Assembly (NCBI GenBank): GCA_963785815.1
Contig: CAWAWN010000002.1
Location: 1,426,001 to 1,490,000, forward strand
Reading direction: 5' to 3'
From: UBA4742 sp963785815
Lineage (GTDB): Bacteria; Actinomycetota; Acidimicrobiia; Acidimicrobiales; Acidimicrobilacustridaceae
DNA: 64,000 nucleotides
The notes under the pieces were generated by a model, which ran no database searches, was not told where the DNA came from, and worked only from the letters and a program-made list of their open reading frames with translations. Made by a program: the position numbers and the translations under genes. This document shows positions 18,654-26,856 of the stretch, piece after piece; position 1 is the stretch's first letter, and each line of letters opens with the position of its first letter.

Positions 18654-18675
18654 CCTCCACCGGCGACGGTGGAGG
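18654..18675. repeat. Perfect 9-bp hairpin with GCGA tetraloop
   Basis: Arms CCTCCACCG (18654-18662) and CGGTGGAGG (18667-18675) enclose a GNRA-type loop GCGA. It lies 24 bases before the GTG chosen for the membrane glycosyltransferase-like gene, in the leader if that start is right. No T-run follows, so it may be a leader structure rather than a terminator. Confidence 0.6.
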
Positions 18676-18698
18676 CGGGGAGTGGAGAGGGCATCGTC

Positions 18699-20846
18699 GT
18701 GCACCCGGTCGGACATCGCCAAACCCTGGACCCGGACCGGCGGGCCTGGGCGGTGCTGGTGGGCGGGGTGCTGGCGGTGTGCGCCCTGGTGCCCATCGCC
18801 AACGCCAACACCCGCAGCCTGCCCTTCGACGACGCCTACATCTCGTTCTCCTACGCCGCCCGGCTGGTGGCCGGGCACGGGCTGCGCCTGAGCGTCGGCT
18901 CCGCACCGGTGGAAGCCTTCTCGGACCCACTGTGGGTGGCCCTGCTGGCAGTGGGCAGGCTGCTGGGTGTGGCCATCCCCACCTGGGCCCGGGTGGTCAA
19001 CATCGCCCTGGTCGGCGTGATCGGCGGGACGACGGCCCGCCTGGTCCGCCGGCTGAACCCGGCCGCCCCGGCCTGGATGGCGGTGGGCACGGCCGCGCTG
19101 GCGGTGGCGGTCCCGGCCATCGCCTACGACGCGGTGGCCGGCCTCGAGACGCTGCTGTTCGCGGCGCTGGTGAACCTGGTGCTGCTGGCCTTCCTGACCG
19201 ACTGGCAGCGGAAACGGGCCCTGGGGACGGCCACCACGGTCCTGTGCCTGCTGCTGGCCGTGACGCGGCCCGAGGGCGCGCTGGTCTGGGTCGTCCTGTG
19301 GGGCCAGACCTGGCTGTGGTCGCGCCACTGGCGGCGCCAGGCTCGGGCGGCGGCGGCCTTCGTCGCGCCCATGGTCGTGCTCGAGCTGGCCCGGCTGGCC
19401 TACTTCGGCCAGGCTCTGCCCAACTCCATCGTGGCCAAGGAGGGCCAGAGCGGCGCCGTCACCCGCCAGCTCGTGCGCGCCGAGGCCAACCGCTTCGCCA
19501 CCGCCTACCTGCCGGTGCTTCTGCTGGCCGGGGTGGTCGTGGTGGTCGTGCTGGCTGGGCGGCGGTGGCGCAGCCCGGTCACGGCGCTGTTGCCGGTCGT
19601 GCTGGGGATGGGGTTGGTGGAGGTGGCGCTCTCGGGCGGCGACAACTACCCCTACGAGCGCTACCTGCTGCCCCTGCTGGCTCCGGTGGCCGCCATCGCC
19701 GTGGCTGGGATCACCCAGCTCGGCTGGGATGGCGCGCCAAGCGCCCCCAACGCGTCGAGCGCGTCGAGCGCGCTGAGCGCGCTGAGCGCGTCGGACCGAC
19801 GGGCCGAGCGGTGGCGGGTCGCCTCGGCTGTGGTGGTCATCGCCGCGCTCCTGGGCACCTTCGCCACCGCCTACCGCCACGAGCAACCGGGGACCACGAC
19901 TGGCAACGCGCTGGCCGTGGGACGCGGCCTGTCGAGGATCCCGAACCTGTTCGCCCAGGACCGCCTCGCCGACCACGGGGACAACTACCAGTTCTCCCTG
20001 GCCGGGATCCTGAACCGGCTCGGCCAGCCCCACCAGGTGGTCGCGACCGACGAGGTGGGGGCCGTGTCGTACTACACGAACCTGCGGGTCCTGGACCTGT
20101 ACGGTCTGGCCGACGCCCACATCGCCCACCGGCCCGGCCCACCCGGCACGCGGGTCGACCCGACCTATGTGTTCGCCCAGCAGCCGGCCTTCTTCTCGTT
20201 CCGGTTGGGGGGATCGTGCCTCTGCCCCGGCATCGGCGACGACCTGGCGTACACGAACGACGCCCGCCTCTTCGCCTACCGGCTGGTGGCGCTGGTCCCC
20301 GAGGTGATCCCCGACTACCACGCCGTGCCTCCGGCCGCCCTGGTGCAGCGGGACCCGTCGGTCACCCGGGTCGTCTCGCTGGACGCGGTCGTGCCGACCG
20401 CCGATCGGGCCCTGGGCACCTTCCCGGTCGGCGTCGAGCGGCTGATCACCCCCGACCTGCACGCTCGGACCGTGTCCCGGCCGACCGCCGCCCAGGTGGC
20501 GGCCGCCCCGCTCGCCCTGCGCGACACGTTCACGGTGCTGGCGCCGGGTCGGGACGTGGCCGTGGCCCTGCCCGCCCGGGTGGGCGCCGGATGCCAGGTC
20601 GAGGTCACCGCCTTCAGCGATGGGGGAGCGACCCGGACGATGTCGCTGGCGGTGACCGACCCGCAGGGCCGCTCGATCGCGGGGTCGGCCCTCCAGCCGT
20701 CTGCGGCGCCCATGGTGCGCACGGTGGCGGTGGCCCTGCCCGCCGAGGGATCGGCAGCGGTGCTGCACCTGGCGGTGGCGGCCGGACCGGGCACCGAGCG
20801 GTGGGCGGAACCCCGGGTGATCTGCCGCTCGTCCCCGCCGCGCTGA
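18699..20846 (+). CDS. GT-C-type polytopic membrane glycosyltransferase-like protein
   Basis: The 715-aa protein has about ten membrane helices in its first 420 residues and a large extracytoplasmic C-terminal domain. Near the N-terminus, LPFDDAYISFSYAARL followed by EAFSDPLW resembles the acidic first loop of GT-C enzymes such as mycobacterial AftB, which move sugars from polyprenyl phosphates onto cell-wall glycans. Start GTG 18699 with GGAGAGG upstream; an in-frame start at 18624 would cover the hairpin. Between helices there is a low-complexity Ser/Ala segment coded by a 9-bp tandem repeat. Confidence 0.72.
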   Translation: MHPVGHRQTLDPDRRAWAVLVGGVLAVCALVPIANANTRSLPFDDAYISFSYAARLVAGHGLRLSVGSAPVEAFSDPLWVALLAVGRLLGVAIPTWARVVNIALVGVIGGTTARLVRRLNPAAPAWMAVGTAALAVAVPAIAYDAVAGLETLLFAALVNLVLLAFLTDWQRKRALGTATTVLCLLLAVTRPEGALVWVVLWGQTWLWSRHWRRQARAAAAFVAPMVVLELARLAYFGQALPNSIVAKEGQSGAVTRQLVRAEANRFATAYLPVLLLAGVVVVVVLAGRRWRSPVTALLPVVLGMGLVEVALSGGDNYPYERYLLPLLAPVAAIAVAGITQLGWDGAPSAPNASSASSALSALSASDRRAERWRVASAVVVIAALLGTFATAYRHEQPGTTTGNALAVGRGLSRIPNLFAQDRLADHGDNYQFSLAGILNRLGQPHQVVATDEVGAVSYYTNLRVLDLYGLADAHIAHRPGPPGTRVDPTYVFAQQPAFFSFRLGGSCLCPGIGDDLAYTNDARLFAYRLVALVPEVIPDYHAVPPAALVQRDPSVTRVVSLDAVVPTADRALGTFPVGVERLITPDLHARTVSRPTAAQVAAAPLALRDTFTVLAPGRDVAVALPARVGAGCQVEVTAFSDGGATRTMSLAVTDPQGRSIAGSALQPSAAPMVRTVAVALPAEGSAAVLHLAVAAGPGTERWAEPRVICRSSPPR
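19752..19796 (+). repeat. Five 9-bp tandem repeats inside the GT-C gene
   Basis: Units GCGTCGAGC (twice), GCGCTGAGC (twice) and GCGTCGGAC encode a repeating Ala-Ser-Ser / Ala-Leu-Ser linker between two membrane helices. The repeat is in frame, so copy changes would only lengthen or shorten the loop. Confidence 0.85.
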
Positions 20847-20916
20847 CCCCTGCGGCGCGGCCGCACCACCCGCGAGCGAGCTGGCGCCGGGACCGCGTTG
20901 TGGCGAGACTCGCGGC

Positions 20917-21145
20917 ATGGGCGCCGAGGGCACCGGCGGGCAGGGCGCCGGCCTGACCATCGCAGCTCGTCTGGTGGCTGGTTACGAGGACCGCGACCTC
21001 GAATCGCTTGGTCAGGTCATGGCCGAGGTCCACGGCTGAGGGCACCGACCCGAACCTCTTCCTGGCGTACCTGATCGAGAACGGTCTCATCACCGAGCTG
21101 CAGGAGCACGAGCAGCGCGCCGACGCGCTCGATGCCATCCGCTGA
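20917..21145 (+). pseudogene. Short helical ORF split by a one-base frame change at a TGA
   Basis: An ATG at 20917 opens 40 protein-like residues (LTIAARLVAGYEDRDLESLG) ending at TGA 21037-21039. Skipping the T of that TGA puts the ribosome into a frame that reads FLAYLIENGLITELQEHEQR and ends at 21143-21145. Joined, the product would be about 75 aa, mostly alpha-helical. It could be a frameshifted small gene, a base error, or a programmed +1 shift at UGA; nothing here decides. Function unknown. Confidence 0.45.
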
Positions 21146-21210
21146 CCTCGACGGGCATGGAAGGGTCCTCTCTCGTCCCTGCGGTCGGGGGTCGTCGGTA
21201 TGGTTCCGGC

Positions 21211-21639
21211 ATGACTGAACCGAGCGGAGCCTCGATCACGGGCATCCACCACTTCTCGCCCACCGTACGAGACGTCGAGGTGAGCGCGGAGTGGTACGAG
21301 AAGGTGTTCTCGATGATCCGCATCCCGCTCACCCTCGCCCACCACGATCGGGAGGAGACGGGCTACGCCGTCCTGCTCATGGATCCGGCCTCGGGTCTGG
21401 TGATCGGGCTGCACCACAACGAGGCGAACGAGGGCGAGCCCTTCGATGAGGCCCACACCGGCCTCGACCACATCGGGTTCAACGTCGCCTCGCGCGCCGC
21501 CCTCGACGACTGGGTGGCCAAGCTCGACGGCCTGGGCGTGGCCCACTCGGGCATCCGCGACATCACCGACCCCGTGCCCTTCTCGACGCTGGTCTTCCGC
21601 GACCCCGACAACATCCAGCTCGAGCTCGTCCACCAGTGA
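21211..21639 (+). CDS. Glyoxalase/bleomycin-resistance (VOC) family protein
   Basis: The 142-aa protein has two VOC beta-alpha-beta-beta-beta modules. Likely metal ligands are visible: His in GIHHFSPTV, a His in the second module start (GLDHIGF), and Glu near the end (IQLELVHQ). Such enzymes are metal-dependent dioxygenases, lyases or epimerases, or binding proteins without catalysis. ATG 21211 is taken because the first strand begins just after it. It stands alone, convergent with the AveC-like gene. Confidence 0.87.
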   Translation: MTEPSGASITGIHHFSPTVRDVEVSAEWYEKVFSMIRIPLTLAHHDREETGYAVLLMDPASGLVIGLHHNEANEGEPFDEAHTGLDHIGFNVASRAALDDWVAKLDGLGVAHSGIRDITDPVPFSTLVFRDPDNIQLELVHQ

Positions 21640-21678
21640 CGGCGGTCCGGGCGCGCTGCTCGGCTCGCCCGACGCCGG

Positions 21679-22473
21679 TCACTTCGGTTGGTTGCGGGTA
21701 CCGGGGAAGAGCTGGGCGCTGGGTCCGGTGTTCACCTGGCCGGTCACCTTGGCCACGAGGTGGGGGGCGAACACCGACGCGTACACGACGTTGCCCACCA
21801 CGATGACGGCCACCACCGACACCACGGCGGACCCGAGCGGGGAGCTCGTCCGGGCGTCGGCCCACCTGTCGATGATGGTGCGCCCCTGGGGATCGGTCCT
21901 TCCGAGGATGTAGGTGAAGACCATGACCTGCACGCCCATGGCCACCGCGTCGTAGAGCGGGTACTGGTGCCGGGTGCCCGGCCACAGGGCCAGGCCGCCG
22001 ATGACCCGGCCGTAGGCGAACACGCCGAGGCGGGCTCCGAGGATGGCGTTGAACAGGAACGCCCACACGAACCCGACGCCCAGCCCGGTGCACAGCAGCG
22101 CGATCGGTCGTCGCCAGCCGAACCGGGCGCTCAGGCGCGTCCCGAGGAAGGCGCCGATGACGGCCGGCAGCACGAAGTAGGAGACGTAGCCGATGGGCAC
22201 CGACGCGGGCAGGCCGTGCCAGGTCATGTCCAGCGGCCACCACGACGGCATGCGGGGGATGGCCAGGGGGAACTGGGCGTACATGGCCCAGTCGTAGGGC
22301 GCCTCGATCCACGAGAAGGAGATGGCCGAGATGCACACGAGCAGGAGCGGGTGGAGGCGCCCGCGCCGCACGCTCAGGGCGAAGCCGGCCGCCAGGAGGC
22401 CGAACCCGCCGATGAAGGCGAAGGCGATGGCACCCTTCATCAGCGGTGTCAGCGGCTCCACCGCCGCGATCAC
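21679..22473 (-). CDS. AveC-family (spirocyclase-like) membrane protein
   Basis: The 264-aa protein has about six hydrophobic segments and the motif SWIEAPYDWAMYAQF near residue 54, characteristic of the AveC family. Streptomyces AveC shapes the spiroketal of avermectin, but most actinobacterial relatives have no known substrate. GTG start at 22473 overlaps the TGA of a 38-codon gene (GTGA), so translation is coupled to it. Probably repressed by the neighbouring TetR. Confidence 0.8.
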   Translation of the reverse strand: MIAAVEPLTPLMKGAIAFAFIGGFGLLAAGFALSVRRGRLHPLLLVCISAISFSWIEAPYDWAMYAQFPLAIPRMPSWWPLDMTWHGLPASVPIGYVSYFVLPAVIGAFLGTRLSARFGWRRPIALLCTGLGVGFVWAFLFNAILGARLGVFAYGRVIGGLALWPGTRHQYPLYDAVAMGVQVMVFTYILGRTDPQGRTIIDRWADARTSSPLGSAVVSVVAVIVVGNVVYASVFAPHLVAKVTGQVNTGPSAQLFPGTRNQPK

Positions 22474-22586
22474 GCCGGGGGCTCCTCGTGCGGGCCGCGC
22501 CGGGCCTCGGGGTCGTAGTGCAGCACCAGCGCGAAGACCAGGACGATCAGGCCTCCGAGCGTCCCCACCATGACGACGATCCCCAT
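22470..22586 (-). CDS. 38-aa single-helix membrane peptide upstream of the AveC-like gene
   Basis: The ORF begins with ATG at 22586, preceded by GGGAGGAC, and encodes a short N-terminus, one hydrophobic helix (about residues 4-22, VVMVGTLGGLIVLVFALVL) and a charged tail with DPEARRGPHEEPP. Its stop overlaps the AveC-like start by GTGA. The ribosome-binding site, helix and coupling support it as real. It may be a partner subunit or stability factor for the AveC-like protein (inference). Confidence 0.72.
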   Translation of the reverse strand: MGIVVMVGTLGGLIVLVFALVLHYDPEARRGPHEEPPA

Positions 22587-22617
22587 GTGTCCTCCCCGGC
22601 GCTCACGTCCCCCAATT

Positions 22618-22635
22618 GGATAGTAGACACTACCC
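22618..22635. promoter_or_regulatory. TetR operator candidate for the AveC unit
   Basis: An 18-base inverted repeat, GGATAGT-AGAC-ACTACCC (one mismatch between arms), lies 32 bases before the start of the 38-aa gene and abuts the stop codon of the tetR gene. Its AT content is higher than the flanks. The position suggests repression of the small gene and the AveC-like gene by the TetR encoded just upstream. Confidence 0.6.
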
Positions 22636-23306
22636 TAAACAGGTCCGCCGGGGTCGCGGTGCAGGAAGCCGTGGAGGATGGCCTGGGTGAGCTCGTGGAC
22701 GATGGCGTCCCGCGGGGGCGGATCGGAGCCGAAGAAGGTGGAGCGGAACGCGGCCATGCCGGCGATCATGGCCACCGTGGAGTGGGCGGCCAGATCCGGA
22801 TGGCCCGCCGGGATGCCGCGCAGGTCCCGACCTTCGGTGCTGATGCGGCCGAGCAGGGCCAGGGCGTCGGTCACCTCGGGGATGCCGGTCTCGGCCAGCT
22901 CCTCGTCGCTCAGGGCATCCGCGGTCCACAGCGTCACGACCAGGCCGCGGTGGGCCACGAAGAGGTCGTAGAGCTGGCCCACGAACCGGCTGGCCAGCTC
23001 CTGCTCGTCGGTCTCCTCGGGGACGACGTCCTGCCACACGGTGTTGAAGTCGTCCACGAACTGGGTGAACGGGACGACCAGCGCCTCGTGGAAGAGCGCG
23101 GCCTTGGATCCGAACTGGCGGAACAGGAGGTGCTCGGCCACACCTGCGGCCTCGGCGATCTCGCGGGTGGTGGTGCTGCGGTAGTCCTGGCGGGCGAACA
23201 GGTCGCGGGCTGCGTCGAGCAGCAGGCGCCGCGGCTCGCCCCGTCGGCGGCGCGTGGCCTTGGCGGATGCCGTCGTGGATGCGGCCCTGGGTCTCGCCTC
23301 GGTCAC
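22635..23306 (-). CDS. TetR-family transcriptional regulator
   Basis: About 223 aa starting at GTG 23306 (GTG 23309 equally possible). The TetR DNA-binding domain is clear: RRLLLDAARDLFARQDYRST and EAAGVAEHLLFRQFGSKAAL (about residues 22-65). The frame is open far upstream into the apbE gene, but homology starts near this GTG. It lies 35 bases after the end of the frameshifted apbE and just before the AveC unit, which it likely controls. Confidence 0.85.
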   Translation of the reverse strand: MTEARPRAASTTASAKATRRRRGEPRRLLLDAARDLFARQDYRSTTTREIAEAAGVAEHLLFRQFGSKAALFHEALVVPFTQFVDDFNTVWQDVVPEETDEQELASRFVGQLYDLFVAHRGLVVTLWTADALSDEELAETGIPEVTDALALLGRISTEGRDLRGIPAGHPDLAAHSTVAMIAGMAAFRSTFFGSDPPPRDAIVHELTQAILHGFLHRDPGGPV

Positions 23307-23341
23307 CACCCCATCCTGATCGACGCCACGCCCTTCGACCA

Positions 23342-24065
23342 CTACCGCGCCGTCGGGAACCCGCTCGTGTGCATGGGGGTGCCGTCGGGGAAGACGACCA
23401 GGGCCTCGTGGTCGGGCAGGGCCTCGACCCAGCTCGAGCGCGCCGGGTCCCATGGCGAAGGCGGCGGTGGCGTAGGCATCCACGCCGGTGAGCGACGGTC
23501 CGACGACGGTGACGCTGACCAGGCCGTGGGCGGGCCCACCGTTGTGAGGGTTCACGATGTGCATGCCGCGCTCGGCGACCCCGGGGGTGGCGATGGCGAA
23601 GCTGTCCCCGGTGACGACGGTCAGCAACCGGTCGCGCTCGAGGGGGTGGCTGATGCCGATGCGCCACGGCGGGGCCAGGTCGGCATCGCCCACCAGCTGG
23701 ATGTCGCCCCCGCCGTTCACGGCGTGGTGGTGGCTGCCGTGGGCGCGCAGGAGGTCGCTGGCCCGCTCGATGGCCCATCCCTTGACCAACCCGGTCGGGT
23801 CCAGATCCGAGCCTTCGAACGCGGTGAAGTAGCCGTCGCTCTCGCGCTCGACCTGGGCGCAGAGCTCCAGCACCCGTGAGACGTCGGGATCGGCGTCCCC
23901 GAGGGCCAGCTCGCGGCGCCGGATCCGGCTGATGTCGCTGTCGTCCTGGTACGTGCTGAAGACGGCATCGACGCGGTGCAGACAGGTGACGACCGCGGCG
24001 ATGGCGTCCTCCCAGATCCCGGGGTCGCGGATGTCGATGCTGAACACCGTGCCCATGCATTGCAT
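23342..24065 (-). pseudogene. apbE: FAD:protein FMN transferase (ApbE) with a one-base frameshift
   Basis: The N-terminal part reads as ApbE: MGTVFSIDIRD, the DSDISRIRR block, LVKGWAIERA and the Asn-Gly-Gly-Gly-Asp loop (VNGGGDIQLVG), followed by GVDAYATAAFAMGP with the metal-binding Asp/Thr region. Near 23425-23445 the frame must shift by one base to continue into WVEALPDHEALVVFPDG and a stop at 23342. ApbE attaches FMN to Thr/Ser of partner flavoproteins; no such partner is adjacent. It is either a recent pseudogene or a base-call error. Start uncertain: ATG 24065 or 24056. Confidence 0.8.
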
Positions 24066-24317
24066 CTCTTGGCACGCGGTCCGCCGCGCCACGCTGACCG
24101 AACCCCGGAGGTAACCCGACCACCGCGGTCGCTTCGCGCTCTGCAGCCCTCGGGTCATACAACACCAACGCTGAACCGATCTCGGCCATCTCGGCCCCCT
24201 CTCACCAGAGCGGAGACCGAACCGGGCGTCCCGCCCCCGCCCGACGATCGACCCTACGACCAACCCCGGGCCATCGCCCACCTGCTGCTTGAGGGCTGGC
24301 CGGCGAGTGCTCGCGGG

Positions 24318-25223
24318 TCAGGTGAGGGCGCCCACGGCGTCCTTGAGGGCCGCTTCGATCGCCCACCGCGCCGCGTTGGGCCGTCGAGGCCGTCGGATCT
24401 GGTCGAGGGTGCCGATGATGCTCGCCAGGTCCGCCCACGGGTCGAACATCAGTCCCGACCGTTGCTCCCAGACCGACCGGACCTCGTCGGCCATCGACGG
24501 GTTGTACTGGAACAGGTTGAGCCGGCAGTGGGCCGGATCGATCGAACGCGGCCCAACGCAGGCCCACTGCCAGTCGACCAGCCCGCTCAGCCGGTCTCGA
24601 ACCCACAACACGTTGCCCGGGTTGAAATCACGATGCACGAACCCGACATCGGCGCTAGGCACCGGACGACCGAACAACTCGACGGCCCGCTCCCACAGGC
24701 CCGGATCGCTCGTCCATAGTGGCGGGTCGTAGCACTTCTGGGCGTAGGTGGTGAGAGGCGGTAGGTCAGCCGAGGAGGCGTCGACGTCGTGCAACGCGAT
24801 CATGGCGTCGACGGCTTGGGAGACCCACCTCGACGCCCACCTGGTCTCCCACACGGGTCGTCCGTCGAGCAGTGTCGTGACCAGCGTCGGTGCATCGGTG
24901 CGTTCGGCGGTGGCGTCGAGAGCCAGCAGCACGGGCGTCGGCATCGCCAGCCGCTCGGCCAGCTGCAACGCCCGCCCCTCCACCGAAGCAACGTCGGGCG
25001 ACCCAGCGAGGATCTCTGGGAGCACGTACCGGCGCAACACCACCTCGCGCCGACGGTCGCCCGCGTCGACGAGTGTCACCCGGTGCATGGCGGCCGTCGA
25101 CCCCCCAGGCATCTCGCTCACCCCCACAACCGCGACCGCGTCGAGCTGCTCGACGAGCCACGCCATCGTCGCGGCCGGTGGCGGCTGCCGGATCAACCAC
25201 CCGGCGCGCTGCGCGTCATCCAT
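24318..25223 (-). CDS. Aminoglycoside phosphotransferase-family (APH) kinase
   Basis: About 301 aa from ATG 25223 (open upstream to 25289). The kinase-like signature is clear: catalytic loop HRDFNPGNVLW and, 15 residues later, metal-binding DWQWACVG. The N-terminal lobe contains RREVVLRRY with the ATP-binding lysine position replaced by Arg-rich sequence. Members phosphorylate antibiotics, choline, homoserine or macrolides, or act on unknown metabolites; no antibiotic is implied. It stands alone. Confidence 0.83.
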   Translation of the reverse strand: MDDAQRAGWLIRQPPPAATMAWLVEQLDAVAVVGVSEMPGGSTAAMHRVTLVDAGDRRREVVLRRYVLPEILAGSPDVASVEGRALQLAERLAMPTPVLLALDATAERTDAPTLVTTLLDGRPVWETRWASRWVSQAVDAMIALHDVDASSADLPPLTTYAQKCYDPPLWTSDPGLWERAVELFGRPVPSADVGFVHRDFNPGNVLWVRDRLSGLVDWQWACVGPRSIDPAHCRLNLFQYNPSMADEVRSVWEQRSGLMFDPWADLASIIGTLDQIRRPRRPNAARWAIEAALKDAVGALT

Positions 25224-25333
25224 CGGCCGATCCACTCCCACAGTCTCCCCGCTCCCCCACGGCGCGCGTCGCGCTCGCCCCGCCAGCACCTCACATCAGC
25301 TTCCGACAAGCACCCGCCAAGCGCCGATGTGCC

Positions 25334-25519
25334 TCAGGTAGGCGCGGTGGCAAGAGCCCGGGCGCGGGTTCGGGCGTCCCGGTGCCGAAGCAACGACACA
25401 CCGGTCCCGGCCAGCAGAACGAGGGCGATTCCCAACATCAGGTAATCACTCGGCCCAACGGCGTAGGGCTGCGTGGTACAGATCGGACCGTCGCCGGGCA
25501 TGAGCCGTCGGGCGCACAT
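25334..25519 (-). CDS. Small single-helix membrane protein (61 aa)
   Basis: From ATG 25519 the protein has a short N-terminal part with two cysteines, one strong hydrophobic helix (YLMLGIALVLLAGTGVSLL, about residues 26-45) and an Arg-rich tail, which predicts a cytoplasmic C-terminus. It overlaps the end of the next upstream gene by 82 bases in another frame. Function unknown. Confidence 0.5.
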   Translation of the reverse strand: MCARRLMPGDGPICTTQPYAVGPSDYLMLGIALVLLAGTGVSLLRHRDARTRARALATAPT

Positions 25520-25788
25520 CGTGCAACCTGCACGGACGCGCCGCGAGCGAACTGCCCCACTTCGTCGTGGTTCCGGTCTCGGTCGATGAGGAATCGAAGG
25601 ACAGCGAGAGCGCCATCGGGCGAATCTCCGACACCGACGGGAACTGTGGGGTGCTCCCACCAGTCGCAGGCGTAGGTATCGCCGCTGAATGCCCTACTGG
25701 GCACAGTGGCGAAGTTGGAGACGGAGAAGGCCACCCATGGGCCACCCTCGTACACCCCGCCGTATCGCGCCTCCGTGATGACGATCAC
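25438..25788 (-). CDS. Hypothetical protein (116 aa)
   Basis: The first 85 residues look like a genuine small soluble domain (ITEARYGGVYEGGPWVAFSV, then DTYACDWWEHP), of a kind seen as stand-alone proteins in Actinomycetota. The last 30 residues, which overlap the 61-aa membrane gene, are less protein-like; a frame error there could mean that the two reading frames are one protein. Start ATG or GTG near 25788. Function unknown. Confidence 0.5.
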   Translation of the reverse strand: MIVITEARYGGVYEGGPWVAFSVSNFATVPSRAFSGDTYACDWWEHPTVPVGVGDSPDGALAVLRFLIDRDRNHDEVGQFARGASVQVARCAPDGSCPATVRSVPRSPTPLGRVIT

Positions 25789-25867
25789 GGTGGGGCGGCG
25801 CGCCGGGACGTGGGCTCAGGGTGCAGCTTCGGCGGCCGACGGGATACTGCGGAGCAGGAGGAGTCGT

Positions 25868-26263
25868 ATGGCGAAGCCAACTGAGACCCCCGCTCGCGGG
25901 AGGAGAGTCACCAAGACGGTTGCCACCGGGCTACTGGTCGGCTTCGTCGTCGTGGTTGCCTTCTTGGCGATCACGGCTCAGACCGGCTTCCCGGGTCCTG
26001 GCCCACTCCGGCGCTACAAGATCTCGGACCTCGACACCCTGGCGAACAAGATCAACAAGGTCGGCTTCGTGTCGCTCTACAGCAAGACGGACGATCCCGC
26101 CGACGTTCGGAACCCGGCGAGAGTCGATTGGCTCCGCGACAGAGTGGTGGTGCCCCACGGACTCTGCGTCGACGATGGGGCGCACGAGCTGAGCGCTGCG
26201 GAACTGGCGATGATCGAAGGCAGCCACGCATTCTGCGGGGTGGCGAGCACCGGCCAGCAATAG
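25868..26263 (+). CDS. Hypothetical membrane-anchored protein (131 aa)
   Basis: ATG 25868 follows a strong GGAGGAG six bases upstream. A basic N-terminus (about 18 residues) precedes one hydrophobic helix (VATGLLVGFVVVVAFLAITA) that should anchor the protein with its C-terminal 90 residues outside. The exported part has two cysteines (GLCVDD and HAFCGV) that could form a disulfide. Family not recognised. Confidence 0.68.
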   Translation: MAKPTETPARGRRVTKTVATGLLVGFVVVVAFLAITAQTGFPGPGPLRRYKISDLDTLANKINKVGFVSLYSKTDDPADVRNPARVDWLRDRVVVPHGLCVDDGAHELSAAELAMIEGSHAFCGVASTGQQ

Positions 26264-26360
26264 CCACCGTTCGGCCAGGAGCCGCGGGAGGCAGTGGTGA
26301 AGGTGACCCTCGGTGCCGTTCGGGCGTAGCCACATCTGGCCTCGACCTACGCTCGCCGAC

Positions 26361-26603
26361 GTGGAGCTGCATGAGATCGCGGATGGCTATTGGAGGCGCT
26401 ACGAAGACCCGGATGACGCCGCGTGGGCCTCGGAGCTGGTCAACGATGTCGGTCGTGGTGTCCCCTGCCCGGAGGCTGGCGCGCTGACCCTCTTCGCTGA
26501 GCTGGCGGCCACGGCTCGGGACCAGGATGCTCTGAGCTACCTCGGTGCCGGGCCACTTGAGGACCACCTCCAGAGCGATGCCCTCGAGCGCTGGGGTGCC
26601 TGA
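26361..26603 (+). CDS. DUF6869-like small protein
   Basis: From GTG 26361 the 80-aa protein is acidic and helical and ends with ALSYLGAGPLEDHL, the signature of a small family (DUF6869-like) of unknown function, often found near toxin-immunity or defence genes. An in-frame GTG at 26313 is possible but adds shadow-like residues. Nothing adjacent indicates a role. Confidence 0.6.
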   Translation: MELHEIADGYWRRYEDPDDAAWASELVNDVGRGVPCPEAGALTLFAELAATARDQDALSYLGAGPLEDHLQSDALERWGA

Positions 26604-26856
26604 TTGAGTCATGTGCTCCGTAGTGATCAAACCCAGGGTGGCCGTGAGCCAACACCGGACGATCCGCAGCCGATGGGGCAACCACTTGGCGAGGTCTTTC
26701 CATCGACTGAAGACGCGAAGCCCCACCGGCGGCGAGTCGGTTACGAGGATCGCCGCGAGCAGCGGCCCGAGCTTCACCGCCCCGAGCACCATCCCGAAGC
26801 CAACGACCGACGCGGTGGACGCCACCCCTAACCAACCACCGCCGCGCGATGCCTGA

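Noticed and set aside
18638..18660. tRNA T-loop-like GGTTCGAGCCC near 18645
   Set aside because: The flanking bases do not pair as a T-stem and no acceptor or anticodon stem can be drawn.
17225..20956. Long + strand open frame (about 1,240 codons)
   Set aside because: It overlaps the DMFase-like and GT-C-type genes in other frames and has no recognisable domain.
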